Assembly: GCA_023614405.1 (NCBI GenBank)
Contig: CM042688.1
Location: 65,954,253 to 66,018,252 of the forward strand
Reading direction: 5' to 3'
DNA: 64,000 nucleotides
Source of the DNA: Avena insularis
Taxonomy: Eukaryota; Streptophyta; Magnoliopsida; Poales; Poaceae
Shown: in pieces, positions 33,764 through 45,486 of the stretch
How positions within the stretch are numbered: position 1 is the stretch's first letter
How the letters are laid out: the number at the start of each line of letters is the position of its first letter
The notes under the pieces: model-generated
Seen by the model: the letters and a program-made list of their open reading frames with translations, nothing else
What the model was told of the DNA's origin: nothing
Databases searched by the model: none
Translations under genes and position numbers: made by a program

Positions 33764-33940
33764 CCAGCCTTGCCGTTATGTGCTGACAAGTGGGGCCACA
33801 TTCAGTTGGATCCTGTAGTGGACCCTCGCCGTTACATGCTGACGAGTAGGGTCGCGTTATGTCGGGTCTCCTAGTGTACCCTTGCCATTATATGCTGACA
33901 AGTAGGGCCGTGTTCAGTCGGTTCTCGTAGTGGACACCTC
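33764..33940 (+). repeat. Three diverged ~57-bp direct repeats inside the left end
   Basis: Units around 33769, 33826 and 33881 share the pattern gccgttatgtgctgacaagt / gccgttacatgctgacgagt / gccattatatgctgacaagt, followed by ggg-c--gt and gtagtgga. The complement of the right end (about 37600-37735) carries two related units (gaccgttacatgctgaccgg, gaccattacatgttgacagg). So the inverted homology extends beyond the main terminal repeats. Confidence 0.65.
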
Positions 33941-33963
33941 TCTCAACTTATTCAGATTAGCAT

Positions 33964-34047
33964 CGGACCCACAGCTTATCCACATGAGCGTCGGACCCAC
34001 AGCTTATCCACGTCAGCGCCGGACCCACAGCTTACGCAGGTTGGCGT
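33964..34047 (+). repeat. 28-bp tandem repeat, three copies
   Basis: cggacccacagcttatccac heads the first two units and cggacccacagcttacgcag the third, at 33964, 33992 and 34020. Confidence 0.85.
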
Positions 34048-34100
34048 TACAAGATGGGACCCCGAGCCAGCCCCGCACCCCCGCCGTTTGTCTAGCTTCA

Positions 34101-35133
34101 TTTTCATCTAGTGAAATGTAATGCATATACGAAAATTATACACCTTTGAACTCTTTTAAATCGCACTTAGGACATAATAATTTTGTGCTAATAAAATCTT
34201 GATCATTTATCATTTCTAGTGAAATATAATGCATAAACTTGCGTATACGAAAATTATACACCTTTGAACTCTTTGAAATCGCACTTAATATGTGATAATG
34301 TCTGTGCTAAGAAAATCTTGAGAGATTATCATTTTCATAGAGTGGAATGTAATGCACAACTTGCATATGTGAAAATTATAAACCTTTGAACACTTTTAAA
34401 TTGCACTTAATATGCGATAATGATGTGCTAACAAAATTTTGAGAGATTATTATTTTCTCCCCCATTTTCATAGAGTGGAATGTAATGCATAAACTTTCAT
34501 ATATGAAGTTTATACACCTTTGAACTCTTTGAAATCGCACTTATTACGTGATAATGTTGTGCTAATAAAATCTTGAGAGATTATTATTTTCATAGAGTGG
34601 AATGTAATGCATAAATTTGCATATATGAAAATTATACACCTTTGAACTCTTTGAAATCGCACTTAATACTTGATAATGTTGTGCTAAGAAAATCTTGAGA
34701 GATTATCATTTTCATATAATGGAATGTAATGCATAAACTGGCATATACGAAAATTATACACCTTTGGACTCTTTGAAATCGCACTTAGGTCATGATAATG
34801 TTGTGCTAATAAAATTCTGATAATTTATTATTTCCATGGAGTGAAATATAATGCATAAACTAGCATATACGAAAATTTTAAACCTTTGAACACTGTGAAA
34901 TCACACTTAATAACGAGATAATATGTGCTAGCAAAATTTTGAGAGATTATCATTTTCTCCCTCCCATTTTCATAGAGTGGAATGTAATGTATAAACTTGC
35001 ATATATGAAAATTATACACATTTGAACTCTTTGAAATTGCACTTAATACATGATAATATTGTGCTAAGAAAATCTTGAGAGATTATCATTTTCATAGAGT
35101 GGAATGTAATGCACAAATTATACACCTTTGAAC
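34101..35133 (+). repeat. Tandem array of about nine ~122-bp units
   Basis: Each unit carries tggaatgtaatgcataaact, then a variant of gaaaattatacacctttgaa, aaatcgcactta, and gtgctaa-aaaatcttgaga. The marker gaa(t/a)-taatg-a recurs near 34114, 34223, 34343, 34478, 34600, 34721, 34844, 34980 and 35101. AT-rich, no coding. Units vary by small indels (109 to 136 bases apart), so the array is not recent. Confidence 0.9.
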
Positions 35134-36207
35134 ACATTCCCTTCAAATTATATTCAAGTTCATTTGTTTATGGTGTTATAGTACCGGTGGCAAACTCGTT
35201 ATTTTGCATGGATAGAGGGGTGCCCCCAACAGATATAGGGGTTATCCTGTCCGCTAGATCATAGAGGATCAACGGTTGGTGGGCACGATCTGCGTGACAA
35301 CTGTCTCAACCAATCAGAGCGTAGCAGCGAAGGTGAGTACATGTGCGAGAGATTGGTATAAAGAGAGGGGAAAACTGAGTAGAACTTAAGAACCAAAGGC
35401 AAAACTGAGTAGAACTTAAAAACCAAGGGCAAGACTGACAAAGGGATTCAAATAGAAAATATAAAAAGATTTAAAAATGGAAAATTCATATTTTATACAA
35501 TAAAATACATCTTGGCATACATCAAACTATTTGCAATTCAAATATACACCAGTTTGACAATTATTGCCTCATTCAGACAAACAATGTTATGGGGAGGGAT
35601 GTTTTGGGAAGAGGCTTGAGTAGAAAGCCATGAACCTTCATAGATAGTAGGTGATTTGTAAAGTGGTGATTTAGGTTAAAACTTGATTTATATACATTTC
35701 TTATGGTGGAAGGTCACATAATAAAACTTCCTGGGTAGATGTCACTATGTTTTGATCTTTTGAATTTGTTGTGCATAAAATGACACAATTAGCTAGCTAA
35801 AACCTATTCGTTGACTCTCTGTTGACCAACCACCGAAGGGTAAAACTGAGTATATTGCACACGGCGGTGTTAGTACTGGAGGGAAAAACTGAGTACAACC
35901 AAACTGCCAGTGTTACACTCAAGGGCAAAACTAAGCACAACTAAGTCGCCAGGGTTAGACACGAGGGAAAAAACGTGACTCATGGTACGCGTGTGCGGTG
36001 CGTGGGGCGGTAGCGGACACATGTGGCCATGCAAAGTGCAGTAGAGTACGTGGTTATGCGGTGCACAGTGGTGCAACAAAACGTTGCTTCCCTTCTTCTT
36101 TAATAGAGGCCTCATCACTCTCACTCATCACTCACTTGCTCACTCAACCGTCTCCACTGTCCCATCATCTTCTGCGAACCCCCAAGAAAACCCCAACCAC
36201 GTTGGCG
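35134..36207 (+). other. 5' flank of the captured gene with repeated TIR-like motifs
   Basis: Short motifs like those of the terminal repeat recur internally: gaaaactgagtagaactta twice at 35368-35440, and gggtaaaactgagtata, ggaaaaactgagtacaacca, ggcaaaactaagcacaacta at 35835-35965. A tttaatagagg TATA-like sequence lies at about 36099, 109 bases before the first ATG. Otherwise no genes are seen. The block probably represents captured promoter or older element ends. Confidence 0.45.
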
Positions 36208-37165
36208 ATGGAGAAGAATGGCGTGGTGGCCATCAGCGCCTCCAAGGCCGTCGACGAGGAGGCCCCCGTACTTGTACAGGCCCCCGTCCAGGCATCGAAG
36301 GCAGCCGCCATCCCCGTCCCCGCATCTGCCATAGCCGCCGGCGAGGAGGCCCCGCTAGTCTCAGGCAGATCCCGCTCAGCTGGGACCCCTACGAGGAGGT
36401 TGATTACATAAGGCCAGAGAACCCCTACGACACCAGCATCGTCGGCCCATGGTTGAAGGTAACCAGGGTTTTTCCCTTCCATTGTTCTTCTCCTGTTCCC
36501 ATCGTTGGATGCTAGATCGTATGTTATTAGGGTTAGGCTATTCGTATTTTTTATAGTAACTAATCCTATTGTGTTAGATCTCGTATTTCGATGGATCCTC
36601 CTGTTCGTATTTGAACCCCATGTTCATAGTTAGGATCAGTATTCGATTTGGTTTGAGATTTGGGGAATAATCAGAAGATCTCAGTCGGTTAATTTATGCA
36701 AATAATCAATCCCGATAATCAAAGTATCTCAATCATGTCCTTATTGCACTCTACTGTTTTTTCCCAATAGGAGGATAGCAGCTACGTTTGTAGGGACGAC
36801 GAGTCCAAGGACACCAAGACTCGTCATGTGCTGAGGAGGCTGAAGTCCGGCTAGTACAACAACTTCTTCGCCGGCGACGTCTACAGGTGCCTCTTCTGTC
36901 CCACCAGGAGGCTCCGTGCCACGGACTTCAACTCCCTCGTGAAGCATGTCAAGGACGTGAGGACCTGCGGCGAGTCCGTGAACGTCCACGGCTTCAGAGC
37001 CAAGAACGAGGTGCTCGGCATTCACCTCTGCAACCTCCAGAAGGTGGATATCGAGGAGGGTCGCATGCCCCGATCAAGCCCAAGGCACCCAAGGTCAAGG
37101 GACTAGGCAACAAGAAGTGGAGGAGGCGCCAGAGGAAGGAGGCGGAGGCCATGAGGCGCCACTGA
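36208..37165 (+). pseudogene. Captured two-exon gene with zf-XS-like zinc finger, broken
   Basis: Exon 1 (36208-36458) ends in the frame QIPLSWDPYEEVDYIRPENP and GPWLK at a GT donor. A 312-base intron ends cccaatag at 36770. Exon 2 joins in phase 0. It reads VLRRLKSG, a stop TAG at 36852-36854 (one base from AAG), then YNNFFAGDVYRCLFCP, DFNSLVKHVKD and GFRAKNEVLGIHL. The C-x2-C with a downstream His, and the RAK...GIHL tail, resemble zf-XS, the zinc finger of SGS3 and IDN2/FDM proteins that act with small RNAs. The basic tail KKWRRRQRKEAEAMRRH is in a third frame. Exon 1 also needs a frameshift from the ATG. Exons are far more GC-rich than the neighbourhood. Non-functional; domain call is by eye. 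Confidence 0.6.
36459..36770 (+). other. Intron of the captured gene
   Basis: GT-AG boundaries (aag/gtaacc and tttttcccaatag/gagg), AT-rich interior between GC-rich exons, and a phase-0 join that keeps a sensible protein. Retention of an intron means capture happened at DNA level, not by reverse transcription. Confidence 0.65.
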
Positions 37166-37759
37166 TCTTGTGCTGATGCTGCTGTAAAGCAGCTTATTTT
37201 GTCTTGTCTCTGTTGAACTTGTCCGCTACTGCTGCTGAGCAGCCTAATTGTCGCACCTCGTTAAGTACCATACTATATAACCTATATTAGCTACTTTATC
37301 TACATGTGCTTTGTTTACTGAATTTGTTTGTGGTACTGGTTAGATTTGGTGCTCTAGATTTGCTACCAGATTAGAGGAAAACGAGGGCCAAAAGGAACAA
37401 TGAATGAAGATAGAAGTTTCTCTAGATTCGCTACCTTTTTGGGCAAAAAAAAACACAACTGTTAGCGAGAGAGAGGGGAAAGACGCTCTTAAAAAGGCTA
37501 ATCATAATAATAACAAAAAATAAAACTCCCAATTTAGGCGACAGGGCGCACGTAATCCCCAAACGCGCCCCACATGGTCCCACACCACGTCCCCCATAAT
37601 TAGCGAGATATGGATGGCTGGTCAACTGTGTATCCTTGCCCCACCTGTCAACATGTAATGGTCGAGGCGACGTAACATAACGCTCAACGCATGACCCGCC
37701 CCAACGCGGTCCCACCGGTCAGCATGTAACGGTCAAGCCTTTGACCTGACGGCATCCCC

Positions 37760-37874
37760 CGTCCGAGCGCCTATGAGGGTTTCAGAATAGAGGGAGGGGA
37801 AAGTGAGGAAAAACTAAGCGGCTGAGGAAAACTGATTACAACTAACGAACCGAGGGCACAAAAATAGAAAATCC
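37760..37874 (-). repeat. Right terminal inverted repeat of the Mutator-like element
   Basis: The plus strand gaggaaaaactaagcggctg, then tacaactaacgaaccgaggg and cacaaaaatagaaaatcc, is the inverted partner of 33639-33750. attattata follows as the target duplication. Confidence 0.8.
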
Positions 37875-37883
37875 ATTATTATA

Positions 37884-38437
37884 TTAGATGATTGAAGTAG
37901 GTTGAGTGTTATGATACTTGTACAACTATCATGATTTTAGGTTCTTCCACACCAATAAAAGTATTGATTAAGTTATGAGAAGAAGAATTCTAGTAGCATA
38001 TTATAATTAAGAGTTTTTGAAAGCCATTAAAGTAGTGAGCATGATCAAATAGCTGTACTAAAAAAGAGAAAGGGAGAAAGTAAAAACATAAACATGTATA
38101 TAAAAAAGATAAGAAAAGAAGAAATAAGAGAGAACAACTATCAAAAGAATCAAATGTAGAAGAAAAAGAATGATCATGAATCTTCTTTACTAAAGTGAGT
38201 GCTCGATATCTCTAAACTTTGTGATTATATGATATGTTGAATCACTAGAAGCTTCTTCTGATTTCATTAATACTATAAAAGGTGTGGAGTTCTCTAAGTC
38301 ATGTAATGTGTAAGGGTATGGTAATACCCCCGAAGTATCTCTACATCCGATGTTGTATTCCTGTTTCAATATTTACCTCATTTATTGCAACGACTCGTGT
38401 CTCATGAACATGATGATCTTGTCCATAAGCCACCATC
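37884..38437 (+). other. Non-coding 3' region of element B
   Basis: AT-rich stretch continuing element B after the Mutator-like insertion, up to the hairpin. No coding frames seen. It corresponds to the non-coding 3' region of element A by position. Confidence 0.55.
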
Positions 38438-38455
38438 TTGCTCGGGGACGAGCAA
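38438..38455 (+). other. GNRA hairpin upstream of polypurine tract, element B
   Basis: TTGCTCGGGGACGAGCAA: stem TTGCTCG/CGAGCAA with loop GGGA, extendable by atc/gat to 10 pairs. Compared with element A the sixth pair is C-G instead of T-A. It ends 8 bases before tagcttggggagt. Confidence 0.6.
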
Positions 38456-38461
38456 GATCCT

Positions 38462-38472
38462 AGCTTGGGGAG
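38462..38472 (+). other. Polypurine tract of element B
   Basis: gcttggggagt ends at the 3' LTR start TGATGAATCC. It is one G shorter than in element A. Confidence 0.75.
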
Positions 38473-38933
38473 TTGATGAATCCGAAATTTAAGCATATTT
38501 ACCTTTTGTTTTTGCATAAATATAGTAGGGATCTTTGTATTTCACTGCGTATGCACGCACCATTTTGTTCTTGTTTTAACAGGATCTCAAATCACTAAGT
38601 ATTATATGAACATATCAATTAGAACTATCATATTATATTATAATATGATATTTTTAAGTGACAAAAGTCATTTTATGGATTTACCTTTGCACCTGGGAGA
38701 ATACCAAATGAGGAGAAGCAATCAATACCGATAATGATCGGTGGTACGGACGGAGCCCGCCTGTACCGTCCGCCCGTACTAGGTGTCAGCATGATCGCCT
38801 CGTCAAATACTTTCTCCTGGCAAAGACTAGAGGAGGATCCGACATTCATAGCCACTAGAAACCAAGAAAAAGCCCATCTAAAAGGGATCTGAAAGAGGAA
38901 CTTGTATGGGGTAAAATCCCAGCTGCTTCACGG
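38473..38933 (+). repeat. 3' LTR of element B, first part
   Basis: Begins TGATGAATCCG. From 38673 it matches the 5' LTR at 10922 on. It ends with the target duplication cacgg (38929-38933) of element D. Confidence 0.88.
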
Positions 38934-40612
38934 TGTTGGGGTTCGCAGCATAGAAAACAAAAAAATTCCTACGATGAGAACTATACGCCAAGATCTATCT
39001 ACTAGGTACAGAGCAACGGGTGGACATACATCCATTGAGAACTTACCCTCGAAGACAACGAGTTTTGTTAACGAGTAGGAACTCGTGGTTGATGTAGTCG
39101 TACACTTGCCGATCTCAAGATCGTGTGGAAGTCCGAGCAGGTCCGTCTCCAGCACGTCCTTCAGATCCAGCTCTAGCAAGTCCAGCACCACCAAGTCCTG
39201 CACCGCAAAGCAGTGGTGCTTCCGTGATCACACACACGTCCGGTACCCCGACAACCTCCCTCCCTCGCTCCAGCAAAGCAGCAGAAGTAGCAACTCCTTT
39301 CTAGATAAAGCCACAGGGAATATGTATCTCGCTAATCCAAGACCATGGGGGAATAATACTAGAGGGGGACAGAGATCCTTCACGAGGAGGTGTGAGGAAG
39401 AAGGAGTGAGAGGGGGGCCTTTTATAGGAGGAGGGGAGGGTGTCCCTTCACCGCCCCCATTCATGTGGTGGTAACCCCCTCCACATTAAAAATGCCCCTT
39501 CACATTCTCTTTTAAAGTCTCCACTTTAAATGCATTAAATTTCTCCAAATTTAATGCTCTCTCATTTAATAAAACTCTTTTATTAATTTTATTCAGAATT
39601 TTGTTAATTACTTTAATTAACAAACATTCACATAAAAACCCCTGCAACATTTCAATATTACATGCAGAACCAATTTCAGCAATTTCACCCGAAAGCAGTT
39701 TGATTGTCTATTGAAATAATTCCAGCGCTTTCTTAAATCTTTATCTGAAACATATTTGCTCCAAATGGTGTCAGTATCCCTTAAGTGTGTCACCCTATGG
39801 TTCGCGAATAATGCAGACATGATCGAGACTACTCTCCGATCAATAATCAGTAGCGGGACCTGGAGATCCGTACTAACTCCCACATATTCAATGATGACTC
39901 TAGTGATCGTGTGAACCTTTAACGTCGTAACTAAATCCCTTTGTCTCGTGATATATTACATGTCCGAGATTCGATCATTGGCATCCAAATACCTAGTTTG
40001 ATCTTGTTACCGACATGCACTCTTTTCTCGTTCCCGTGATATAACATTCTAGTGATCACATCACTTGCTTGCAAGCTATTTCAATGTGATATCACCGAGA
40101 GGGCCCATAGTATATCTATCCGTCATCGGGATGGACAAATCCCACTCTTGATCCATGAGCCTCAACATAACACCTTCGAGGGTGAACCCACCTTTATAGT
40201 CACCACATTACGGTGTGACGTTTGATGTTATCAAGATACTCTTCCGGTGTTAGCAATTAACATGATCTCATGGTCTAAGGACTAAGATTACTTCGTATGA
40301 TGTTATAGCAATATAAACATAATGACTCTGATCGTAATGCTATACTTTGGATGAATGTTCATCACATCATTCCACCAATGTTGTGACCTCGTTATTAACA
40401 ACATCCAATGTCCATGATCAGGAAACCTTGATCATCTTGTTAATCAACAAGCTAGTTTATATGAGAGGCGATCAGAACTTTGTATTTTGTTTATTAAACA
40501 CACATGTTTTAACATTTCCAATTAATACAATTATAGCATGCAAAATAAACATTTATCATAAACATGGAATAAGATAATAACCACTTTATTATTGCCTCTG
40601 CATATTCCTTGA
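38934..40612 (-). repeat. 3' LTR of element D (minus orientation)
   Basis: Plus strand begins tgttggggttcgcagcatag and ends tattgcctctgcatattcct. Homologous to 45487-47161. A TATA box TATAAAAG on the minus strand is at 39419-39426. Open frames on either strand at 39085-39474 recur in the other LTR and are not genes. Confidence 0.92.
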
Positions 40613-43600
40613 TCTCCCACTTGCACTAGAGTCAATAATCTAGTTTGTAAACTTGTATGTACAACACCTAGGTGTTGAATATACGCGTTTGCTAGTGGTT
40701 AACATAATCTCCATATCTGGCACTTTCAGGTCCGTGTGTATTTGCATGTCTTTGCGTCTCTACGCATCACTCATTCTCAAATGAGATGGCATTGTATAAA
40801 TTTGGTCCTTTGGTGAGACCTTTAGTTCGTTTGGGTTAAAATATGTTGATATTATTGTCATACAATATATCTTCATAGTATTAGCCCACTTTGAACCACA
40901 CCTAGTTTGATGCCCTCCTTTATTGCTACTATAGCAATCATATACTTAGCCTTTTGTTGTAGTATCCGTCACAATGTTTCAACTTTGGAACTTATCCAAA
41001 TCCATCATGGAACATCCTTTCCATTACATTGTGCCACCCATAGTCTAAATTGAGATAAATTTAATTTGTATCTTGTGACAAAACTAGTATCAATGTAACA
41101 CTTTACAATGAACTACCTTTAACTATTTGTCACTTATACATGATATATTCTTAGTTCTTCCAAAGCTCATAAGAATATCTTTACTATTGTCCAATGATCA
41201 TCTTATGAGTCATTCTGGTATGTGCTCATAACATTTAGAGCATAGGACATTCTGAATATATACATATCACGGTATAATCGATCAGAATCTTCATGTGATT
41301 TTATTCACCAAGTGTTGAAACACTTGAATCTTGATACAATCCTTTCCATGCAGCAAGAACCTTTCTTGTTGTTTCCATATTGAACCCTTTCAATATCTCA
41401 TATATGTATGTCTGGCACAACCATATTAGTGCCTCAATCTATACATATAGATATTGATGCCAAATATTCCGGTTTTGCCCAAGTCTTTCATCGAAATCCT
41501 ATTTTAATGAAATTCTTAACTAGTGTCAATAAAAGATACATCATTTCCAATCAACAATATGTACTCTGTATAATGTATTGGAAATTTGTCTCAGTGCTCC
41601 CACTTAATTTCTTGCAAATGCAAGCATCTTCATCATCTCTGATGAAATTAAACTCCTTTAACATTTTCATCATGGTGAAGATTCCAACTCCGCTATACTC
41701 ACTTCAACTATTGAAGTTTGCATGCCCTTTTAGCACCCTTTGAATTAATAAAACCCTTTGGACTATGTCATGTACACGTCCTAGGTAACCATTCTATTAT
41801 AAGAACCTTGTTTTGTTTATTCAACTACCATATACCAAATTATATGTAGTGGTTGCTACATTAATCCGTCAAGACTAAATATCGCTATGAAAGATCAAAT
41901 CTTGTCATAGTCAACTCCTTGAACATTGCCGTAAACTTATTTTCGACATGTCGACTGTTTCATAGATGTTAAACATCCATGTCTATTTCTTTATAGATCC
42001 AAACATGACCAATAGGCTTTACGCTTTTTCAGAGGGTTTTCCAAGTTCAAAAACTTGATTTCTTGTGTATGGATACTATCACGGATTCTATGACTTCTAG
42101 TCATTTTATGGAGTCAGGGCCTATCATCGCTTCTTTGCATGTAGTCGGTTCATCATTGTCAAAACAATAACGACTTTCTTATCAAATCACACTATTTGAT
42201 TCTTACCGACCCACACGGTTCAATAGGAACTCTAATCTCCGAGATCACAACCTTTGTAATCACGGGAGCCATGAGCATTGTGGCCGCCACCGGGACACTT
42301 TCCGGCGCTGCGCTACTTAGCACATATAGCTAAGTTTCAACAACCTTATCAACGTTCTATTGTCCTCCCACTAAACTTTTCGCGAAAAAATTCCTTCTCA
42401 AGAAACTTGACGTTCCAAGTAACAAACTCTTTTGTCCTCGGTGTTATGGAGAAATTCCCAACAAATTCTATGGGATAACCTACAAATACGTGCTTATCCG
42501 ACTTTGGTTGTAAACATTTTACTTATGCATAGCATACCAAAATTTAAGAAAAGACAATTCGGGTTTTATCCCAAACCATAACTTGTATGGTGTCATTTCA
42601 ACGGATCACGATGGTGCTCTTTTCAGTGTAAAAGCTGTAGTCTCTAAAGCTTCAATCCTTAAAACATAATGGCAGTTTTATAAATGACACCTTTGATCTT
42701 ACCATGTCAAACATGGTTTGATTTCGTCTCTCGAATATGCCATACTCCTATGGTTTACCGGGAAACACAAATCATGGAACAATTCCTCAAATCTTAAGTG
42801 TTTTGCTAAACATGTAACTCAAATATCTTCCTTTATGATCGAATCATAAACTCTTTATTTTCTTGTTACAATGATTTTTCACTTCATCTTGAAAGTCTTT
42901 GAACAATTTTCAAATGTTTCATACTTCTTCCTTATTAAGTAAATATACAGATATATTCACTCAAATTTCTGGACAAAGCATATGAAGCAAAAAGGATCCA
43001 TCACATATGGCTACACATAATGGACTATATACATCAACATGCATAATATCCAATAAGTTAGTCATCCGTTCCTCTTTGGCCTATGAACGGAGTTTCAATT
43101 ATCTCGAGGAAAGTTTCACCAGCATCAATTGATCAAAATCAAAAGACTCCAAAAATCCATCAACATGGATTTTCTTCATGTTTTCTTTCCAATATAATTT
43201 AAACAGCGATGTCACTTCATAAGTGATCTTTCAATCATTTGTCTTGCGACATTTTAGCAATAGTGTTTATGGATGTGATTTCTCCCACTAGACTTGTAAA
43301 AGTTCATCCATCCTTTATGGAATACGGTAATTATTTGAACAACCATTGTTCTTGCAATACCGGAACAAAATAACAATTATTAAAACAAATATTGAAGGCT
43401 AGGTTTGACGACAACGAAAAACACAATAACACTTTATTTGTTTTCGATGAACATCATCACTTATTCTCTTGCTAGTTACTTAGGCCATTGCAGTTCATGA
43501 ATTGCGTTGTCCTGTATGACACTTCATACCAACCAATTCGGTATCCAATACCGGTATCCAATACCTCAGAACCACATTGTTTAACAAGCAAGGAATACAG

Positions 43601-44450
43601 CCATAACATGTATATCTTCTATATACCTTAGTTAGACATCTCCAACCTTTTCTTTTCTGCCAAATATTTTATAGATTCTCTTTCAACAATTCCTTTTCTT
43701 TTAAAAGAATCTATCAACATCAATAGTGGTGTCATTCACATGACACATAGTACAAAGTGTATATAGTCAAATACTAATACCTTTGAACTTGCACTTTGAA
43801 GTGGATCACCATCATCAAATGTTTGGTGTTCTTTCAAAAATCCATTCTTTAGTAATATATTAGTGTAGTAAACATTTTACTTACATCTTCTATTCATCCT
43901 TATCATGACAACTTTCATGATCAAGCTACTATAGCCTGTAAGGAAGAATCGCGAGTATAATGTTAGTTCCCAAAACCTTTTTCGGAGATCCGGATGCTTA
44001 GCATCTCCATCCTTCACAAATTCTCATACAATATGAGAACATGTATTTTGCTAAATTATACTCTATCATAATGCAACCAAAAACATTGTTTTAGATATCA
44101 CAATATCTTTCACACATGATGGTTTCTGAAACAATTTTCAGCGCCTATATAATCTTGATATTAAAACAACTTTTGAATATCAATAATCATGGAGGCAAAC
44201 ATGATACTTTAGGTACTAACATTGGAATTCTTATTCTTGATTTAATACTACTTATTAAACTTCATGGAGTAAATAAAGTTTGCTGAAAGTTTGCAATAGG
44301 ACTTATAAACTTTAAATTGACATTCAAAACAATACGATACCAGTTCATAAAGTAAATATCCAGAATTCTATAGTTCTATTATCTCAATTAAAACTAAGCA
44401 TAAGGTAGTGAACAGACGCCAATGACTACAACAAATTATGCAAATTCACT
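40613..44450 (-). pseudogene. Decayed copia pol of element D
   Basis: No long frame survives, but minus-strand traces are recognisable. Near 42620-42270 one finds a YKLWFGIKPELSFLKFW-like stretch and a FLRRNFF..SLVGG-like stretch, corresponding to the post-integrase linker of Angela-type elements. Near 41660-41400 a FNFIRDDEDACICKKLSGST stretch corresponds to copia RT, followed after a deletion by traces of the next RT blocks. Numerous stops and deletions are present. Confidence 0.6.
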
Positions 44451-45472
44451 TCGATTTAGTTTATGACAAATTGAGTTCGACTAATCAAAATTAGAAATGA
44501 ACTCCCACTCAAAAACGCCATCCCTCGTGCCTTTTTGGTGATTACATGAACCAAATCCACTACACCAAGTCCGATCATCACGTGAGTCGGTGTAGCTTCA
44601 AAGGCGAGCATCAATATGGGCATCATATCAACTATATGACTCATGCTTAACCTTTCGGTCCGTGTTCCGAGGCCATGTATGTACATGCTAGGCTCGCCAA
44701 GTAAGAACCTTAGTACTCACGTGTGTAAAACTATCTTACACCCGTTGTATGAAAGCGTAGAGTCAAGTACACCCGATCATCACGTGATGTCTCGAAACAC
44801 GATCCATACAACGGTGCATACTTAAGGAAGAACACATTTTTTATCTTGATATTTAAATGAGGGATCATCTTAAAATGCTACTAAAACGCCAAACTACCAA
44901 TATAAGATGCAAACATCTAATGTGTAAAGTGAGATGATATGGTCCATGCATTTGATCTCTATCATATGCATCATGGTATGATCTCTATCATTCCTTTGTA
45001 TGTAAGGCCAAGGTCTACGGAACTTACACATTAGGTGTGTTATAAGAGTATCTATCATACATCTACTTACAACATTACCATATCATGACACTAGCCCAGC
45101 AACGATCTAAACTAGACGCCTCTAATTTATCCATTGCAAGTTTTACGTGGCTTAGGGCTTTCGGAGATAGAACCGTTCTTACCTACAAACATGGAACCAC
45201 AATGAGGATAACCAAGTTATTAGCAACTCGTTGTAAATCAGATATTGACTATAGTAGGAGAGACAGACACCCGCCAGCCACTTATGCAAAACTAGTTGCA
45301 TGTCAGTCGTGGAACCGGTCTCATGTACGATGACATGTAAGGTTGGTCCGGGCCGCTTCATCCCACTATGCCACCAATATCCAAAATACATAGAAGATGC
45401 AATAACATGATCATCATCGCCCACATATAAACATATGTGTACTACCTGTGCAAAGCACCTACGCATAAACCT
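44451..45472 (-). other. 5' leader of element D
   Basis: Non-coding. Shares blocks with the leader of element C (19008-20099), for example gttttacgtggct, agagacagacac, gtgttccgaggcca and gctaggctcgccaa. Two related atcatcacgtga motifs occur at about 44574 and 44776. No gag frame is recognisable next to it. Confidence 0.55.
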
Positions 45473-45486
45473 GGCTCTGATACCAC
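45473..45486 (-). other. Primer-binding site of element D
   Basis: ggctctgataccac on the plus strand is the exact complement of TGGTATCAGAGCC (initiator Met tRNA) next to the LTR. Confidence 0.88.

Larger units (their letters stand above)
33639..37874. mobile_element. Mutator-like element (Pack-MULE) carrying a host gene fragment
   Basis: Long terminal inverted repeats face each other: cctcggttcgttagttgta at 33656 on has its complement tacaactaacgaaccgagg (one change, tt for g..t region) ending near 37853. The similarity runs about 85-115 bp per end. Both ends are flanked by the 9-bp duplication attattata (33630-33638 and 37875-37883), the hallmark length for Mutator. The interior has subterminal repeats, a 122-bp tandem array and a two-exon pseudogene. 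No transposase frame is seen, so it is non-autonomous. It interrupts the non-coding region of element B. Confidence 0.82.

Noticed and set aside
33964..34047. Three 28-bp repeats suggesting a CRISPR-like array
   Set aside because: The units are contiguous without unique spacers, and the genome is a plant; this is a simple tandem repeat.
36208..37165. Functional host gene
   Set aside because: Frame break in exon 1, premature TAG in exon 2 and frame break before the basic tail; located between Mutator-type ends.
39085..39474. Serine-rich frame similar to 45638-45937
   Set aside because: It is the antisense of the D LTRs, repeated because LTRs are duplicated.
45473..45486. Met-tRNA 3'-end match as a possible tRNA gene
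   Set aside because: Only the primer-binding site is present; no cloverleaf sequence adjoins it.
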